A stretch of 36,137 nt of DNA from a virus: positions 1-36,137 of the IMG/VR virus record IMGVR_UViG_3300017734_000026, one strand, 5' to 3'. Below, one piece after another: positions 21,896-33,300 of the stretch. The stretch's first letter is position 1. Every line of letters begins with the position of its first letter. The notes beneath the pieces were generated by a model. That model was not told the origin of the DNA, did no database searches, and worked only from the letters and a program-made list of their open reading frames with translations. A program made the translations under genes and the position numbers.

Positions 21896-24800
21896 ATGGC
21901 CGAAGTAAAGAATACTTTTATGGCGTCTAAGATGAATAAAGACTCAGACTCCAGAATTGTACCTAACAACGAATATAGAAACGCTACAAACATATCTGTA
22001 AGCAGGTCAGAAGGATCAGATGTTGGTGCTCTTGAAAATATAAAAGGAAATGAAATTTTAAAACAACTTGACGGTAACAGGTTGTATAACTATGGATTTG
22101 AATGTATAGGTTTTTGTAAAGATGAAGCCAATGATAAGTTGTTTTTATTTATTACTAACTTTGTTGATTCTTCTAATTTAGTAGTTCCTAGTAATTTACA
22201 AACAGAATTTACTCACGTACCCGTTGCTCCAGTAAGTAATATGTCTTGTCAGATTTTAAACGTTGATTTAAAAACTAATACACATTCAGTAGCTGCTCAA
22301 GGTAATTGGTTAAACTTTTCCAAAACGAATAGAGTAGAGGCCGTTATAATAGAAGATCAATTATTTTGGACTGACAACAGGAACCAACCTAGAAAGTTAA
22401 ATATAAACGGAGGTCTGTACAGTAGTGAGGACCACGTTTCTTTAGCAAAATACTACCCATACCAACCAATAGAACTTCATACAAGAAGCGTAGCAAACCC
22501 TGTTACAACTATGGTCAATAAAACTAATAAACTCTTAACTTATTCTATTACTGCTATTTCTGACGCTGGTGGTGGAACTCTTTTAACAAACCCTGGCAGT
22601 AGTACTAATATGGTTTTACCTTTAAGGTATAAAGATAATTTTGAGTTGTTTAATGAAGATTATTTAGGATCCAATAAAGCTAAATTTTTAACATCAAAAG
22701 ATATACCAGGCTTATCTAAGAATAACTCTGTAACAGTTGTATCTGTGTCAAATGGTAGTTACTCTGGTATAGATTATAAGCTTGTTACTTTAAACGGTAA
22801 TAATGGTGATTTAGTAAAAATATTTGATGCTGTTAACGGTACTACAGGTAATAACACTGGTATAAAATTTTATTTCCACTACGAAAATCCAGATTATAGC
22901 AACTCTTTTGCTGGAGACTCTGATTTTTTGAAAAAGAAGTTTGTTAGGTTTAGTTATAGATTTAAGTTCGATGATAACGAATATTCTTTAATAGCTCCTT
23001 TTACACAAGCTTGCTTTATACCAGAGCAATTTGGTCATTTCTTAGACTACGACGATGCAAGAATTAAAAACTCAGGTCACGTTTCATTTTTTCAAAACTT
23101 AGTACAGCAAATATCACTATTTGTGAAATTACCTTGTAACGTTGATGATCTTGATAATATTTTTCATATATCAGATTTAGAAATACTATATAAAGAAGAT
23201 AAAGGCACTAATATACACGTAGTCGAATCCTTAAGCGTGGAAGATCTTATATCTAACTTTCCTAATAACGACTACATAGAGTATCAATACATAGGCAACA
23301 ACCCAATAAAAGTATTGCCTGAGCAAGAAAACACTAGAGTTTATGATAAAGTACCTGTTAGAGCTCTTACAATGGCTTCTGTAGGTAATAGAGTTGTTTT
23401 TGGTAACTATATAGATAGACAAAGTTTTCCAAAATCAATACCTTACAGAGTTAATTCAGGTTTTAAACTAGATTACAACGAAACATCAAAAACAGGTGTA
23501 GCTTCTAGAGAGTATCCATTGCACTCTTTAAAACAGAATAGAACTTATCAAGTTGGTTTTGTTTTAGCAGATAGATATGGTAGACAATCTGAAGTAATAT
23601 TATCTAGTTACGACGTTAGTAGTGTTGTTGATGGTGGTAAAAACTTTGGAGCTTCATCTTTATATGTTCCATACATACCTGAAGCTGGGACAGGTATACA
23701 GCTTTGGTTTGGTAACTCGCTGAAAATATATTTAGATGATAAAATAGAACCTGGTGATTCAAACTCAAGAACTAAGGGATTATACGATCCAGTTTATAAT
23801 CCACTTGGATGGTACTCTTATAAAATAGTTGTAAAACAACAAGAGCAAGATTATTATAATGTATATTTGTCAGGTATAAACTCTTTAACTCCTAAAACTA
23901 TAAAAACTAGTTCACCTACAGAAATAAAATATTTATATCAAGCTAGCGAAAACAAAGTTCAAGTAGAACTTTCTGGTGATAATATAAACAAAATACCTAG
24001 ATCTTTAATAAATGTAGGTCCAAGAGATAGTAAATTTGCAGGTAGCGATGTTTCATTATTTCCAAGAGTAAATCCTAAAAACTTTAAAGTTAACTTGATG
24101 GCTTTTCCAGGAGATGAACAACCTTTTAAAGCTGACACTGTTTCTACTATAGCTGCTTTCAACGATTACAACCTAGAGACTAGTGATATGTGGGATTTTT
24201 ACAATGATGGCATACCACTAACTAGTTCTGCTTCTTTACCTATAGCAACAATAACTTCTTCTAACTCTTTTAGAATGGGTCCTGACGGTTATGAAGACAG
24301 CAATGGAGACCCTAGCCCAGGCTACGTTAATGCTAGGTTTCAGACTTTAGCTGTTTATGAAACGGAACCTGTAAAAAGCGAGATAGATATATATTACGAA
24401 ACAAGTACAACTGGTTTAATATCTCAATTAAACGCAGCGCAAGATATTGTTGCTGACCCTGGAGGTTTTCAAGATACTGATGGCAATGATACTTCACAAG
24501 GAGACTCTTTACAGTATTTACAAAAAGAATCTATGGCTACTGGTTCAGATGTAACCTTACCTTTCGCTTTAACAAACACTAGCGGACAAACAATAGTTGA
24601 ACCACACACAGTAACACTAGACTCTGTAATAACATCTACAGGTAGTAATATTGCTAGTAAGTTCACTTTATCAGGTTCAAGCGGCTCGTATGTTGTAAAA
24701 ACAGCTGCAGAAGATTTTGTATTTTTACAAAATAATCCAACATTTACTTTTAATTTTACAGCAACAATAACTTCCTCTGGAACTACTACTTCTTTATCTT

Positions 24801-25444
24801 TCATAGGTGAATTAATAAATGAAAAACCTTATTTCAATAATCCAAACTTTATAGGTTACAATAATAATAACGTTGTTATGTGGTTCCCTGGTGAAAATGG
24901 AAATCCTAACATAAACGGTAGCGGAAGCCAAAATAATCCTATAAACTTCTTTGTAACTGGTCAAAATCCTAGTGGAGTGTATGGAACTCAAGGAAATGAC
25001 TTTAGTGTAATGAAGTACATAGGAACCCCAGTAACCAACTATTTTCCTCCACCACCTTCTAGTGCTGCCATAACGTCTGACGAAAACTATTTTTATAACG
25101 GAGCTAAACAAGGAAATTTAGCAACAGGGAGTGTTTACAATGTTAATGGTGCTGAGCTATACTGGAAAGCGGAAATAAGCAATGTAGCAGGTGCAGATGG
25201 AAACATAACTAGATTCGCTAGTAGCAACCACACAAACATGTTTAGACTATACACAATAATGCCACATTCATACATAGTATTAAATAAGCAAACTATAAAC
25301 GGTTTTATTAGCAGTGGTCAAGTATCTACAAATACTGTTTATAAACTTAAAATAACTATGAGTGATTGTGATCCTAACCAAACAGGAATAATAACAGGTG
25401 GCTCACAGTTTGACTATTTATCTACATACGTAAAATTCATATAA
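21896..25444 (+). CDS. Tail hub / muzzle-type protein, N-terminal part, 1182 aa
   Basis: The start AEVKNTFMASKMNKDSDSRI followed by VPNNEYRNATNI and SEGSDVGALENIKGNE is the remembered start of the gp12/gp10-like tail tubular or muzzle family. This family forms the tail nozzle through which DNA exits. A beta-propeller-like body is visible, with ILNVDLKTNTHSVA, LFWTDNRNQPRKLN and NRVVFGNYIDR. Residues ~880-970 look like an Ig/cadherin-type beta domain rich in Ser/Thr. The stop overlaps the next ATG by one base, and the next protein appears to continue this same architecture. Confidence 0.8.
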   Translation: MAEVKNTFMASKMNKDSDSRIVPNNEYRNATNISVSRSEGSDVGALENIKGNEILKQLDGNRLYNYGFECIGFCKDEANDKLFLFITNFVDSSNLVVPSNLQTEFTHVPVAPVSNMSCQILNVDLKTNTHSVAAQGNWLNFSKTNRVEAVIIEDQLFWTDNRNQPRKLNINGGLYSSEDHVSLAKYYPYQPIELHTRSVANPVTTMVNKTNKLLTYSITAISDAGGGTLLTNPGSSTNMVLPLRYKDNFELFNEDYLGSNKAKFLTSKDIPGLSKNNSVTVVSVSNGSYSGIDYKLVTLNGNNGDLVKIFDAVNGTTGNNTGIKFYFHYENPDYSNSFAGDSDFLKKKFVRFSYRFKFDDNEYSLIAPFTQACFIPEQFGHFLDYDDARIKNSGHVSFFQNLVQQISLFVKLPCNVDDLDNIFHISDLEILYKEDKGTNIHVVESLSVEDLISNFPNNDYIEYQYIGNNPIKVLPEQENTRVYDKVPVRALTMASVGNRVVFGNYIDRQSFPKSIPYRVNSGFKLDYNETSKTGVASREYPLHSLKQNRTYQVGFVLADRYGRQSEVILSSYDVSSVVDGGKNFGASSLYVPYIPEAGTGIQLWFGNSLKIYLDDKIEPGDSNSRTKGLYDPVYNPLGWYSYKIVVKQQEQDYYNVYLSGINSLTPKTIKTSSPTEIKYLYQASENKVQVELSGDNINKIPRSLINVGPRDSKFAGSDVSLFPRVNPKNFKVNLMAFPGDEQPFKADTVSTIAAFNDYNLETSDMWDFYNDGIPLTSSASLPIATITSSNSFRMGPDGYEDSNGDPSPGYVNARFQTLAVYETEPVKSEIDIYYETSTTGLISQLNAAQDIVADPGGFQDTDGNDTSQGDSLQYLQKESMATGSDVTLPFALTNTSGQTIVEPHTVTLDSVITSTGSNIASKFTLSGSSGSYVVKTAAEDFVFLQNNPTFTFNFTATITSSGTTTSLSFIGELINEKPYFNNPNFIGYNNNNVVMWFPGENGNPNINGSGSQNNPINFFVTGQNPSGVYGTQGNDFSVMKYIGTPVTNYFPPPPSSAAITSDENYFYNGAKQGNLATGSVYNVNGAELYWKAEISNVAGADGNITRFASSNHTNMFRLYTIMPHSYIVLNKQTINGFISSGQVSTNTVYKLKITMSDCDPNQTGIITGGSQFDYLSTYVKFI

Positions 25445-27444
25445 TGAGTTATATATTAGAAGTAAAGTATTTTAACACTTTTGTTCTTAAAAAAGTAGCT
25501 ATTAGAGGCGAAAAAGTATATACTGTTAAGCCAAGACCTGACTGGGACGATGTTGCTGATCCTATACCAGGAATTTACGAAGCTGGCCCTACCGGTGGAT
25601 TTTTTGGTTTACCTTGGGATCCTGCAGGTTATCCTGAGTTTCCTACTACAACATTTGCGAATGTATCAGCTAACCCATCTGACACTTGGTATATGAATGG
25701 TTTAGGTTTCTCTTTAGAGGAGTCTAGAATACAAGGAGGTTATAATAGTGATATAGTAGGTCAAGGTGTTAGAGCTTACTTAGTAGATGCTGACGCTACT
25801 TCTCAAAGAAGAAAATCTTCTCTTATATATTCAGGCCCTCTCAACAATAGAACAGATGTTAACAAAACTAATGTATTTAGTGTAGGCGAAGATATTACAA
25901 GAACTATTCAACCAGAGTATGGATCTGTTAATAAAATACACTCCGACGATGGAAATCTTTTAGTTATACAAGAGAATAAAACTAGTCAAGCTCTAATAGA
26001 TAAAGACGTTATATACACTGCTGAAGGTGGACAAGTTACTACAGCTGGTAAAGTTGTAATTGGTCCTGTTACTCCATACGCTGGTGATTACGGAGTAAGT
26101 AACAGTCCTGAAAGTTTTGCTCATCACGGCTTTAGAAAATACTATTCTGATAAAAATAGAAATGCAATAATAAGATTATCAAGAGACGGTATTACTGAAG
26201 TATCTGAATATGGTATGTTTGATTATTTTAGAGATACCTTAAATTCTATAGATCAAAATTATAGAAATATAGATTTATGTTTTAGCCAGCCAGAAAGTTT
26301 AGACTTTTTTAAAGCTGACGGCACTATAGGTGGTGTTGGAGATATAATACAAGGTGTTGAAATATGGAGAGATCCTCAAGATTTATGGACTACAATATCT
26401 CCAGGCATGACCATTATGAATAGTGGTAATCCCACTATATATTATGTATCTCATGTAGAGTATTTAGCTACACCGGAGAAAATTAAAGTTTATTTTTCTG
26501 AAGAGTTTCAGTTACAGTCAGGCATGCTTCCTGAACTTTGTTTTAGAGCAGTTGTTAAAGATTCTATAAAGGGAGCTTGGGATAGTCACAATAAGTGTTA
26601 TACTGTATCTATTCAAAGGTATTACAAGCAAGCTGTAACTTTTGATACTCCAGAAGGTGAGCAAGGTGAAAAAGCTAGCTCAGAAGGAATTAAAATAGAT
26701 TTTCAAACGTTGAATTATGACGAAAGAGTAAAAGGTTGGGTAAGTTTCTTTACTTATGCTCCTGATCAGATGTTTAGCTTTAAAAATAAATTTTACAGCA
26801 CTAAAACTTTAGTTGAAAATGAAATTATATACGACGACAAAGGAGATCCTTTAGGTACTCAAGCTGGAAAGTCTGGATTATTCCAACATTATTCAGATAA
26901 TGTCAATAGAGGGGAATTTTACAAAGTAACAAGTGATAGTAATATTACAACCGTGTTAAATGCTAATCCTCATGTAGTTAAAAACTTTAAAACAGTAAAT
27001 TACGAAGGGTCTAACGGTTGGGAGTTGGCAATGATGTATTCTAGTCAAACAGGTACTGACTCAGTTACGTTGTCTTATGACTCTAATAATCCAGCTACAA
27101 TAAAAAATGTAGATACGGCTAATCAAATAAAAAGTTTTTACGAAGGCGCTTTTACAGTTCAAGAACAAGCAGGAGCTCAACCTATAGTTACTCAGTTCCC
27201 AGACACTCTACCAGCTAGCACACAAATATTAAGAGGTGGTTTTGATAGAAAAGAAAATAAATACTTTTCAAATATTAAAAATGCCTCAACAGTAAAACCA
27301 GGTGAGGTTGTTTTTGGAACAGCGTCTTCAGGTATAAAAGGTTTTTACTCAATCGTAACTTTAAAAACAGACTCTACTACTGATTATGGAGGTATGAAAG
27401 AAATGTTTTCAGTTGGATCTGAGTTTGTAATATCATCTTATTAA
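25444..27444 (+). CDS. Tail hub / muzzle C-terminal partner, 666 aa
   Basis: It starts at a TAATG junction with the 1182-residue hub. Residues ~155-265 contain PEYGSVNKIHSDDGNLLVIQ, YAGDYGVSNSPESFAHHGF and NAIIRLSRDGITEVSEYGMF. In remembered single-chain muzzle proteins this block is the second half of the tail hub. Here it lies in a separate polypeptide, so the hub may be a two-part complex. The C-terminal ~250 residues are beta-rich and acidic, with VKGWVSFFTYAPDQMFSFKN and ending EFVISSY. There is no enzyme motif. A split hub is inferred from alignment by eye. Confidence 0.7.
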   Translation: MSYILEVKYFNTFVLKKVAIRGEKVYTVKPRPDWDDVADPIPGIYEAGPTGGFFGLPWDPAGYPEFPTTTFANVSANPSDTWYMNGLGFSLEESRIQGGYNSDIVGQGVRAYLVDADATSQRRKSSLIYSGPLNNRTDVNKTNVFSVGEDITRTIQPEYGSVNKIHSDDGNLLVIQENKTSQALIDKDVIYTAEGGQVTTAGKVVIGPVTPYAGDYGVSNSPESFAHHGFRKYYSDKNRNAIIRLSRDGITEVSEYGMFDYFRDTLNSIDQNYRNIDLCFSQPESLDFFKADGTIGGVGDIIQGVEIWRDPQDLWTTISPGMTIMNSGNPTIYYVSHVEYLATPEKIKVYFSEEFQLQSGMLPELCFRAVVKDSIKGAWDSHNKCYTVSIQRYYKQAVTFDTPEGEQGEKASSEGIKIDFQTLNYDERVKGWVSFFTYAPDQMFSFKNKFYSTKTLVENEIIYDDKGDPLGTQAGKSGLFQHYSDNVNRGEFYKVTSDSNITTVLNANPHVVKNFKTVNYEGSNGWELAMMYSSQTGTDSVTLSYDSNNPATIKNVDTANQIKSFYEGAFTVQEQAGAQPIVTQFPDTLPASTQILRGGFDRKENKYFSNIKNASTVKPGEVVFGTASSGIKGFYSIVTLKTDSTTDYGGMKEMFSVGSEFVISSY

Positions 27445-27455
27445 AAAATAAAATT

Positions 27456-28223
27456 ATGGGCGGACAACTAAGCATAGGAGCTTTAAGCAGCATAGGAAAA
27501 CTTTTAGGAGGTTCATCAGAGATGGTGGGTAATATAGTTGCTGGTAGAAGAATGAAAAAAGAAATGAAAAGACAAGAGGAGCTAAAAGATGCTGCTCAAG
27601 AAACTTTAGACGATTTAAAAGAAAACAGACAAGCTATAGTCAACCCATACTCTGATACTAAGGAGATGAGAATGGATAATCCGTATGCTAATTTAGCTGT
27701 AGCTACAGAAGCCGCTACTATGCAAATGGAGCAGGCTGACATTGCTTTAGCTAATACTTTAGATACCTTAAGAGAAACAGGCTCTTCTGCAGGTGGAGCA
27801 ACTGCTTTAGCAAATGCAGCATTAAAAAGTAAAAGAGGTATTACAGCTAGTATACAACAACAAGAAGCTACTAATCAACAACTATCAGCTAAGGGTGAAA
27901 TGCAAGCTCAACAGCTTACGCAAGCTGAAAAAGCTAGAGTACAAGAAAATCAAGCTCAAGGTAAAGCATTTATGTTTAATGCTCAGGAAATGAGAGAAGC
28001 TGCTGATATATCAAGAGCTGCTTCAGAGGTTGATTATTATAGAGGAATGCAAGATTATTATGCCTCTGCAAGAATAGGTCAAGGTGCTAGAACAGCATCG
28101 TCTATGATGAACTTTGCTGGGTCTACTACTCAATATATTGCTGGAGGCAAGATGGCTTCGACGCAACCAGGAAATGCTTTTCAAGACTATGCTAACTCAT
28201 CTAATCCTTTCATAGGTGGATAA
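27456..28223 (+). CDS. Internal virion / ejection protein (T7 gp14-like), 255 aa
   Basis: It opens with a Gly/Ser-rich segment (GGQLSIGALSSIGKLLGG) that could insert into a membrane. Helical, Gln/Ala-rich sequence follows, with MQMEQADIALANTLDTLR near residues 88-105. From about 139 onward is AANQ- and AQQLTQAEKA-type sequence, ending GNAFQDYANSSNPFIGG. Low-Cys, Ala/Gln-rich helical proteins of this size at this position, followed by larger partners, match the internal virion protein gp14 of T7. Such proteins leave the head first and form a channel in the host envelope. The family match is a resemblance only. Confidence 0.7.
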   Translation: MGGQLSIGALSSIGKLLGGSSEMVGNIVAGRRMKKEMKRQEELKDAAQETLDDLKENRQAIVNPYSDTKEMRMDNPYANLAVATEAATMQMEQADIALANTLDTLRETGSSAGGATALANAALKSKRGITASIQQQEATNQQLSAKGEMQAQQLTQAEKARVQENQAQGKAFMFNAQEMREAADISRAASEVDYYRGMQDYYASARIGQGARTASSMMNFAGSTTQYIAGGKMASTQPGNAFQDYANSSNPFIGG

Positions 28224-28247
28224 TAATATTTTAAACAATAATTAATT

Positions 28248-30344
28248 ATGGCAGTAACAGCATCAAACGCTTACAAAGGCTCTTCTTACGGAGGTAAAAT
28301 ATCCACTCCCAGACTACCTAACATTGGTCAGGAGATGGCTAATATTAGTAATACTGAAATAACCAGACAGAGAGAAGAAAGAATTAGAATGAAAGAAGTT
28401 AAGGCTGCTAGAGATGCTAATAGAAAAGCAATACTAGACTTACAAAAGCAAGACGCTGCTTTAGCTGGTAAAATGTTTGACAAGGTATCTAGTGTAAAAG
28501 GAGGCGGTGAAACATTTCAAGGCAAGCAAAACGACTATTGGAACAACCAAATAAATGAAGTTGTAAAAATAAGACAAGGCATGCAAAAACTTCCAGGTGA
28601 AGAAGGATATATAGACCCTGTTGTTGGCGCTAAAATGATAACAAATATAAGTAACTCTATTGATACTTATACAACCGGTATGTCAGAGGCTGCTGCAGAA
28701 GCTATAGAACTCAAAGAATCGTTAAGATTTGGAATAGGTGAAGAAAATGCAATAAGTGTTACTAACATGAACTTAAATGAGGCTAAACTTCTACAAGACT
28801 GGGTGAACGGTGAAAGCGGTGTTGGTATAATTTCTAATGATTTAGGTCAAACAATATTAAAAGATAAAAACGGAACTGTATTTAATGTTGACGAATATCT
28901 TGTAGCTAAAGACTCTGATAGAGATATGTTTTTACGAGTTCCTGAATACAAAGATAGATTAACCTCTTATGCTAAATCTAGGCTTGGTGGTGTAGACAAT
29001 GATAAAACTTTAAGTACTGATTTTTACTCTTATACTAAGACAGACAATGGAGGCGTTAATTATTCTACATTAAAAGTTAACACTAAGGCTATGGAAGGTT
29101 TAGTAGATGAAATAGCTAAAACTGATACAACTATAAAGAAAATGGCTGAAGATCCTATTTATAGTAAAGTTTATTGGGCAGATGTGCTAGAGCAAGACAC
29201 TGAGTGGACTGGGTCTGATGCTCAAAAGGCTGAAATGAGACAAATGCTAGCTCAAGAATCAGTAGATATGGTTAGAAAGTTAAACGGTACTGAAAGAGAT
29301 GAGTCTATAGTTGGTGATCCTAAAATATACAAACCTAGCTCTCCTAGAGGTTCTAATAATAAAAACAATCCTGTAGTTGGAAATACTACTTTTGATAAAT
29401 TTGTTGGAGACGTTAATGACGACATAAACCCTATGGTTGAAGATTTAACATCTTCTACTCCTGGTGAACTTCAAGAAAAATTTGAAACTTATAAAGAAAA
29501 TTATAATAAAAAGCTGGCAAACGCTACTATAGAAAAATCTGGTGATGATGTTAAAGTATATATAGGTAGAGTGACTGAGCAAGTTTTTAATGACGATGGT
29601 GAAGAAGTTACACAAGTTAAAGAACCTGGAACAGTATTTAATTTAGGTAATGGTAAAGGATATAGAAACTTTATAGAATATTTAGAAGGAGGTAAGTTTA
29701 ACAGTAAAGACAACATGAAGTTTGGTCCTGAAATAGAATCTTATTTAGACAACTTAGAAAAAGGCTACAATAGTAGTGTAGCTACAAAAAGTGCTGTAAG
29801 TAAAAATACCACAACAGCTGTAAATTTAGTAAAAGAATTCCAAAGCTCAACTGATCAAGTTGGTAGACCTGTATTTACAACAACACAAGTTATGCGTGGA
29901 TTAGGAAATGGAACGTTTCAAAAAGCTGACTCAGCAGATTCAGGACAACAAAATTTAAAAGCACTTTTTGGTAAAGGTGTTTTTGATAGATATTCAGGAG
30001 GAGACGAAAGTATAATGTATCCTATAAATCCATTTTTAAACAAAGATTATGGTAAAGGTGTAAGAGAACAAGAAGGTTTATTTAAAATGACTGGTGCTGC
30101 TCCTTTAATGCAGGACATAATATCAATAATAAACAGAGCTAAAAATTATCCTCAATTTGCTGATCTAGAACTAACACACGAAGGAAACCCAATTGGAATA
30201 ACTCTAAAAGATTTATTTACTGACAAAGCTACAACAGCTTCTCAAAGATATGACTTTTACGATGCATACCAACAAATAGTTTTACCATACATAAATGCCG
30301 TGGCTAACGGTGAAAAGCTTCCATTACAAAGTTTTATAAAATAA
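28248..30344 (+). CDS. Internal virion / ejection protein (T7 gp15-like position), 698 aa
   Basis: A basic N-terminus (residues 1-45) leads into a coiled coil (about 45-85, with KEVKAARDANRKAIL) and a long helical middle. Later parts include a SSTPGELQEKFETYKENY segment and a C-terminal globular region (residues ~520-698). No catalytic motif was found. Length (T7 gp15 is ~750) and order between a gp14-like protein and a giant gp16-like protein support an ejection-channel role, inferred by analogy. It is preceded by an AT-rich leader (AATAATTAATT). Confidence 0.65.
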   Translation: MAVTASNAYKGSSYGGKISTPRLPNIGQEMANISNTEITRQREERIRMKEVKAARDANRKAILDLQKQDAALAGKMFDKVSSVKGGGETFQGKQNDYWNNQINEVVKIRQGMQKLPGEEGYIDPVVGAKMITNISNSIDTYTTGMSEAAAEAIELKESLRFGIGEENAISVTNMNLNEAKLLQDWVNGESGVGIISNDLGQTILKDKNGTVFNVDEYLVAKDSDRDMFLRVPEYKDRLTSYAKSRLGGVDNDKTLSTDFYSYTKTDNGGVNYSTLKVNTKAMEGLVDEIAKTDTTIKKMAEDPIYSKVYWADVLEQDTEWTGSDAQKAEMRQMLAQESVDMVRKLNGTERDESIVGDPKIYKPSSPRGSNNKNNPVVGNTTFDKFVGDVNDDINPMVEDLTSSTPGELQEKFETYKENYNKKLANATIEKSGDDVKVYIGRVTEQVFNDDGEEVTQVKEPGTVFNLGNGKGYRNFIEYLEGGKFNSKDNMKFGPEIESYLDNLEKGYNSSVATKSAVSKNTTTAVNLVKEFQSSTDQVGRPVFTTTQVMRGLGNGTFQKADSADSGQQNLKALFGKGVFDRYSGGDESIMYPINPFLNKDYGKGVREQEGLFKMTGAAPLMQDIISIINRAKNYPQFADLELTHEGNPIGITLKDLFTDKATTASQRYDFYDAYQQIVLPYINAVANGEKLPLQSFIK

Positions 30345-30350
30345 TACTAC

Positions 30351-33300
30351 ATGTACGAAATAAACGGCGAAACATTTTCTGAAAGTCAAATTAAAGAACT
30401 TGCCGCTTTAGAAGGTTTAACTTTTTCTGATTACTTAGCTAAGAACAAGGCTAAAGTAATGCAGTATAATGTAAAACCTGAAACAAAGCCAGAAATAGTC
30501 AAAGAAGAAAAACAACCGGTAACTACTGAGAATAACGACGTAGATTTAGATCCAGATGAAAAGTTTATATACACTGAGTTTATGAAACCTGTAATTAACC
30601 AAGACGGTTCTAGTGATAATGAAGATTGGAATCAAAGTTTAGAAGGTAAAAACTGGTGGTTAAATAACTGGGATAACACTAACTCAGTTATGCAAGGTAA
30701 GCCAGCGTCTGAAGGCTTTGAATTTATAAAACTTGACAAACCAATGTCTTCTGGAGAGATTGATCCTTTCATGACTAAACCTATAATGCAAGCAGGCAAG
30801 CAGTTGATAGAGGATTTTGGTTACGAATTTGAAACTGAAGAGGAAAAAAATACAGAAGCTATATTTCAAGATGAAAAAATGTTAGCTAATGTTGATTATG
30901 GTGTTTATTTAGGAGGTCAATACCAAGAAACTTTTGAATTAAACAAAGAGATTGGTAAGTTATTATACGAAAATAAAATATCAAGAAGTTCTATACAAAA
31001 CGAAGACGGTACTTTTAATATACCAAATAAAATAATAAATCAAGCTCAGCAAAACGTTATATTAAATAATATAGAGGTAGCTGAGACTTACACTAGTGTT
31101 CCAGCTCAAAAAGCAAGTCAACTAAATAGAAACTTGCAGTCTTTAAAAGACGAGTTAACATTACTTCAATTAAAAAAAGCTCCTCAATCAGAGCAGCAAG
31201 AAATCTTAAAACAAATATCTTCTTATAAGAAAGAGCTACAAGAAATAAGAAACCAAGAACTAGTTAGCTTTAGTGAAGATGGTGTTCCTAGCCAGTGGTA
31301 TGATCCTACTAAAGGTAAAATTATAAAAAGATCTTCAGCTTCTAGTGATGATGTGGAAAATGAATCTTACAAAAGTGCACAAGCTGAATCAGTTTGGGGT
31401 GACAGCACGTTAGAAGAAATGTACACTGCTGAAAATAAACTTGTAAATGAGGTTGCTTATTTAGCTGGTAAATTAGGTAGATTTGAAGATGATGACTCTC
31501 CGTTTGCATTACAAAGAAAAAGCAACATGGCTGGAGGAGGTCTTGTTCCTGGTCTAAAGTATATTAATAAAAATGACATATTAGCTAGAAAATATAATGA
31601 AAAGCTAGATCAATTAATGATTGTTCAAAGGTCAATAGCTTTAAATTATAAACCTACAGACGCGGAAGAGAACGTAAACTTTTTAGATATATTTGGTCAA
31701 AGTGTTGTAGATAAAGTAAGTGATGTTAATAAAGCTTTAGGTGGCCCAGGTGTTCCTTATAGAGATAAAGATCTAAGAAAAACTGATGAGATGGAACAGT
31801 TTTATAACTTTACTAGAGAGAGACTAGGAGCTGAAAGATCTAAAGAAATTGAAGATAAAATTAATCCAGGTGTTATAGAGCAAACTACAGGTGAAGGTTT
31901 ATTAGGTTTTGCTCAAATAGCTTTAGAATTTGGATATACTAGAAAAGCTATAGGTCCTCAGAAGCTAAAGCAAATGGAAAACTTCTTTGAAAAAGCTATA
32001 ATGAACAGCAAAAGACTTGGTAAATACCAAAAGCCTATAGCTAAGTTTACTACAGCTGTCGCTACAGAAGCTGCAGTAATAGAAGCTAGAAATAAAGTTA
32101 TGGAACCGTTAGGTGAGGAAAGAATGAATCCTTTGTTTGCTATTGGTGCTGCTGGAACTGGTAGTTTGTTAAAAGGAACTACTAACAAGATGTTGAAATC
32201 TCCATCGTATAGGAAAGCTTATTATCAGTTAAGTAAAGGCTCTAAAACTTTCAACAACATAGTAAATGGAATTACAAAGCCAACTGTTGGAACTGGCGTA
32301 ATGACAGCTGGTCAGCTAGGTGAAACTATACTTGCTGGTCATGATTTAGATACAGACGGAGATGGAAATGTAGATATTCTTCAACTAGACAACCTTGTAT
32401 CTACTTGGATGATGGTTGCAGCACTTGGTACTGTAAACCTAAGTAAAGGTCTTCAAGACATGAAAAGAGCTATTAAAAATGACGTAGCTTTTTACAGAGG
32501 TGAAATGAACGCTAATGCTAGTGGTGGTGCTAGAGCATTAGATTTGTTAAATAAGTTTAAATCAAAAACTAAAGATGCTAATGGTTTTGAACTTAGTGAG
32601 CTTTCTGAAGCTGAGGTAGAGTCTAGGTTTGAAGAGTTAATTAAAAAAGAAGGTTTAGATCAAGAAAATTTAACAGAAAAGCAACAAAAAAGAAAGAAAG
32701 ATTTAGAAACTGCTAAATACAATTTAAAGCAAGGGTTAAAACTTCAGGAATTTGAATCAAGCCTAAGAGATGAAGGTGGAGAGCAATTAATGGCTGATAC
32801 GTATGCTGTTGGGAAATTGATGGCTAATGGATCAGAAATACCTACAGATATAGCTATAAAAGCATTATCTGTACCTAACATGGATAGAACAGCTGGAATA
32901 ATATTAGATCCAAGAGGTCCTTTTTCTGGCAACAACAGGGCTAGAACAGAGATATTAGGAAATCTAAGCTTGATGCATGAGTGGATAATTCAAGGTAGAG
33001 AGCGTGGTATACAAGATGGCACGAAAGCTATGTCAACTTGGTTTGATTATGCTAGGGATTTAAGTAATAAAAAGAAACAAATAGGAGAGTTGTTGGCAAT
33101 TGATGATGGAGTAGATAGATCTAGTGAAATAAATTCTTTAAAAAAATCAATAGAAGAAATTGAAAAATCATCAAATAATTTTGCTAAAGAAGAAGCATAT
33201 AAAAATAGAAAGTCTTTACAGCAAAAAGTGTTAGATACTTATGGAGACGGAGTAAACTTAAAAGACGTAGAATACAAACCTTTAGGCCCAGACGAATTTA

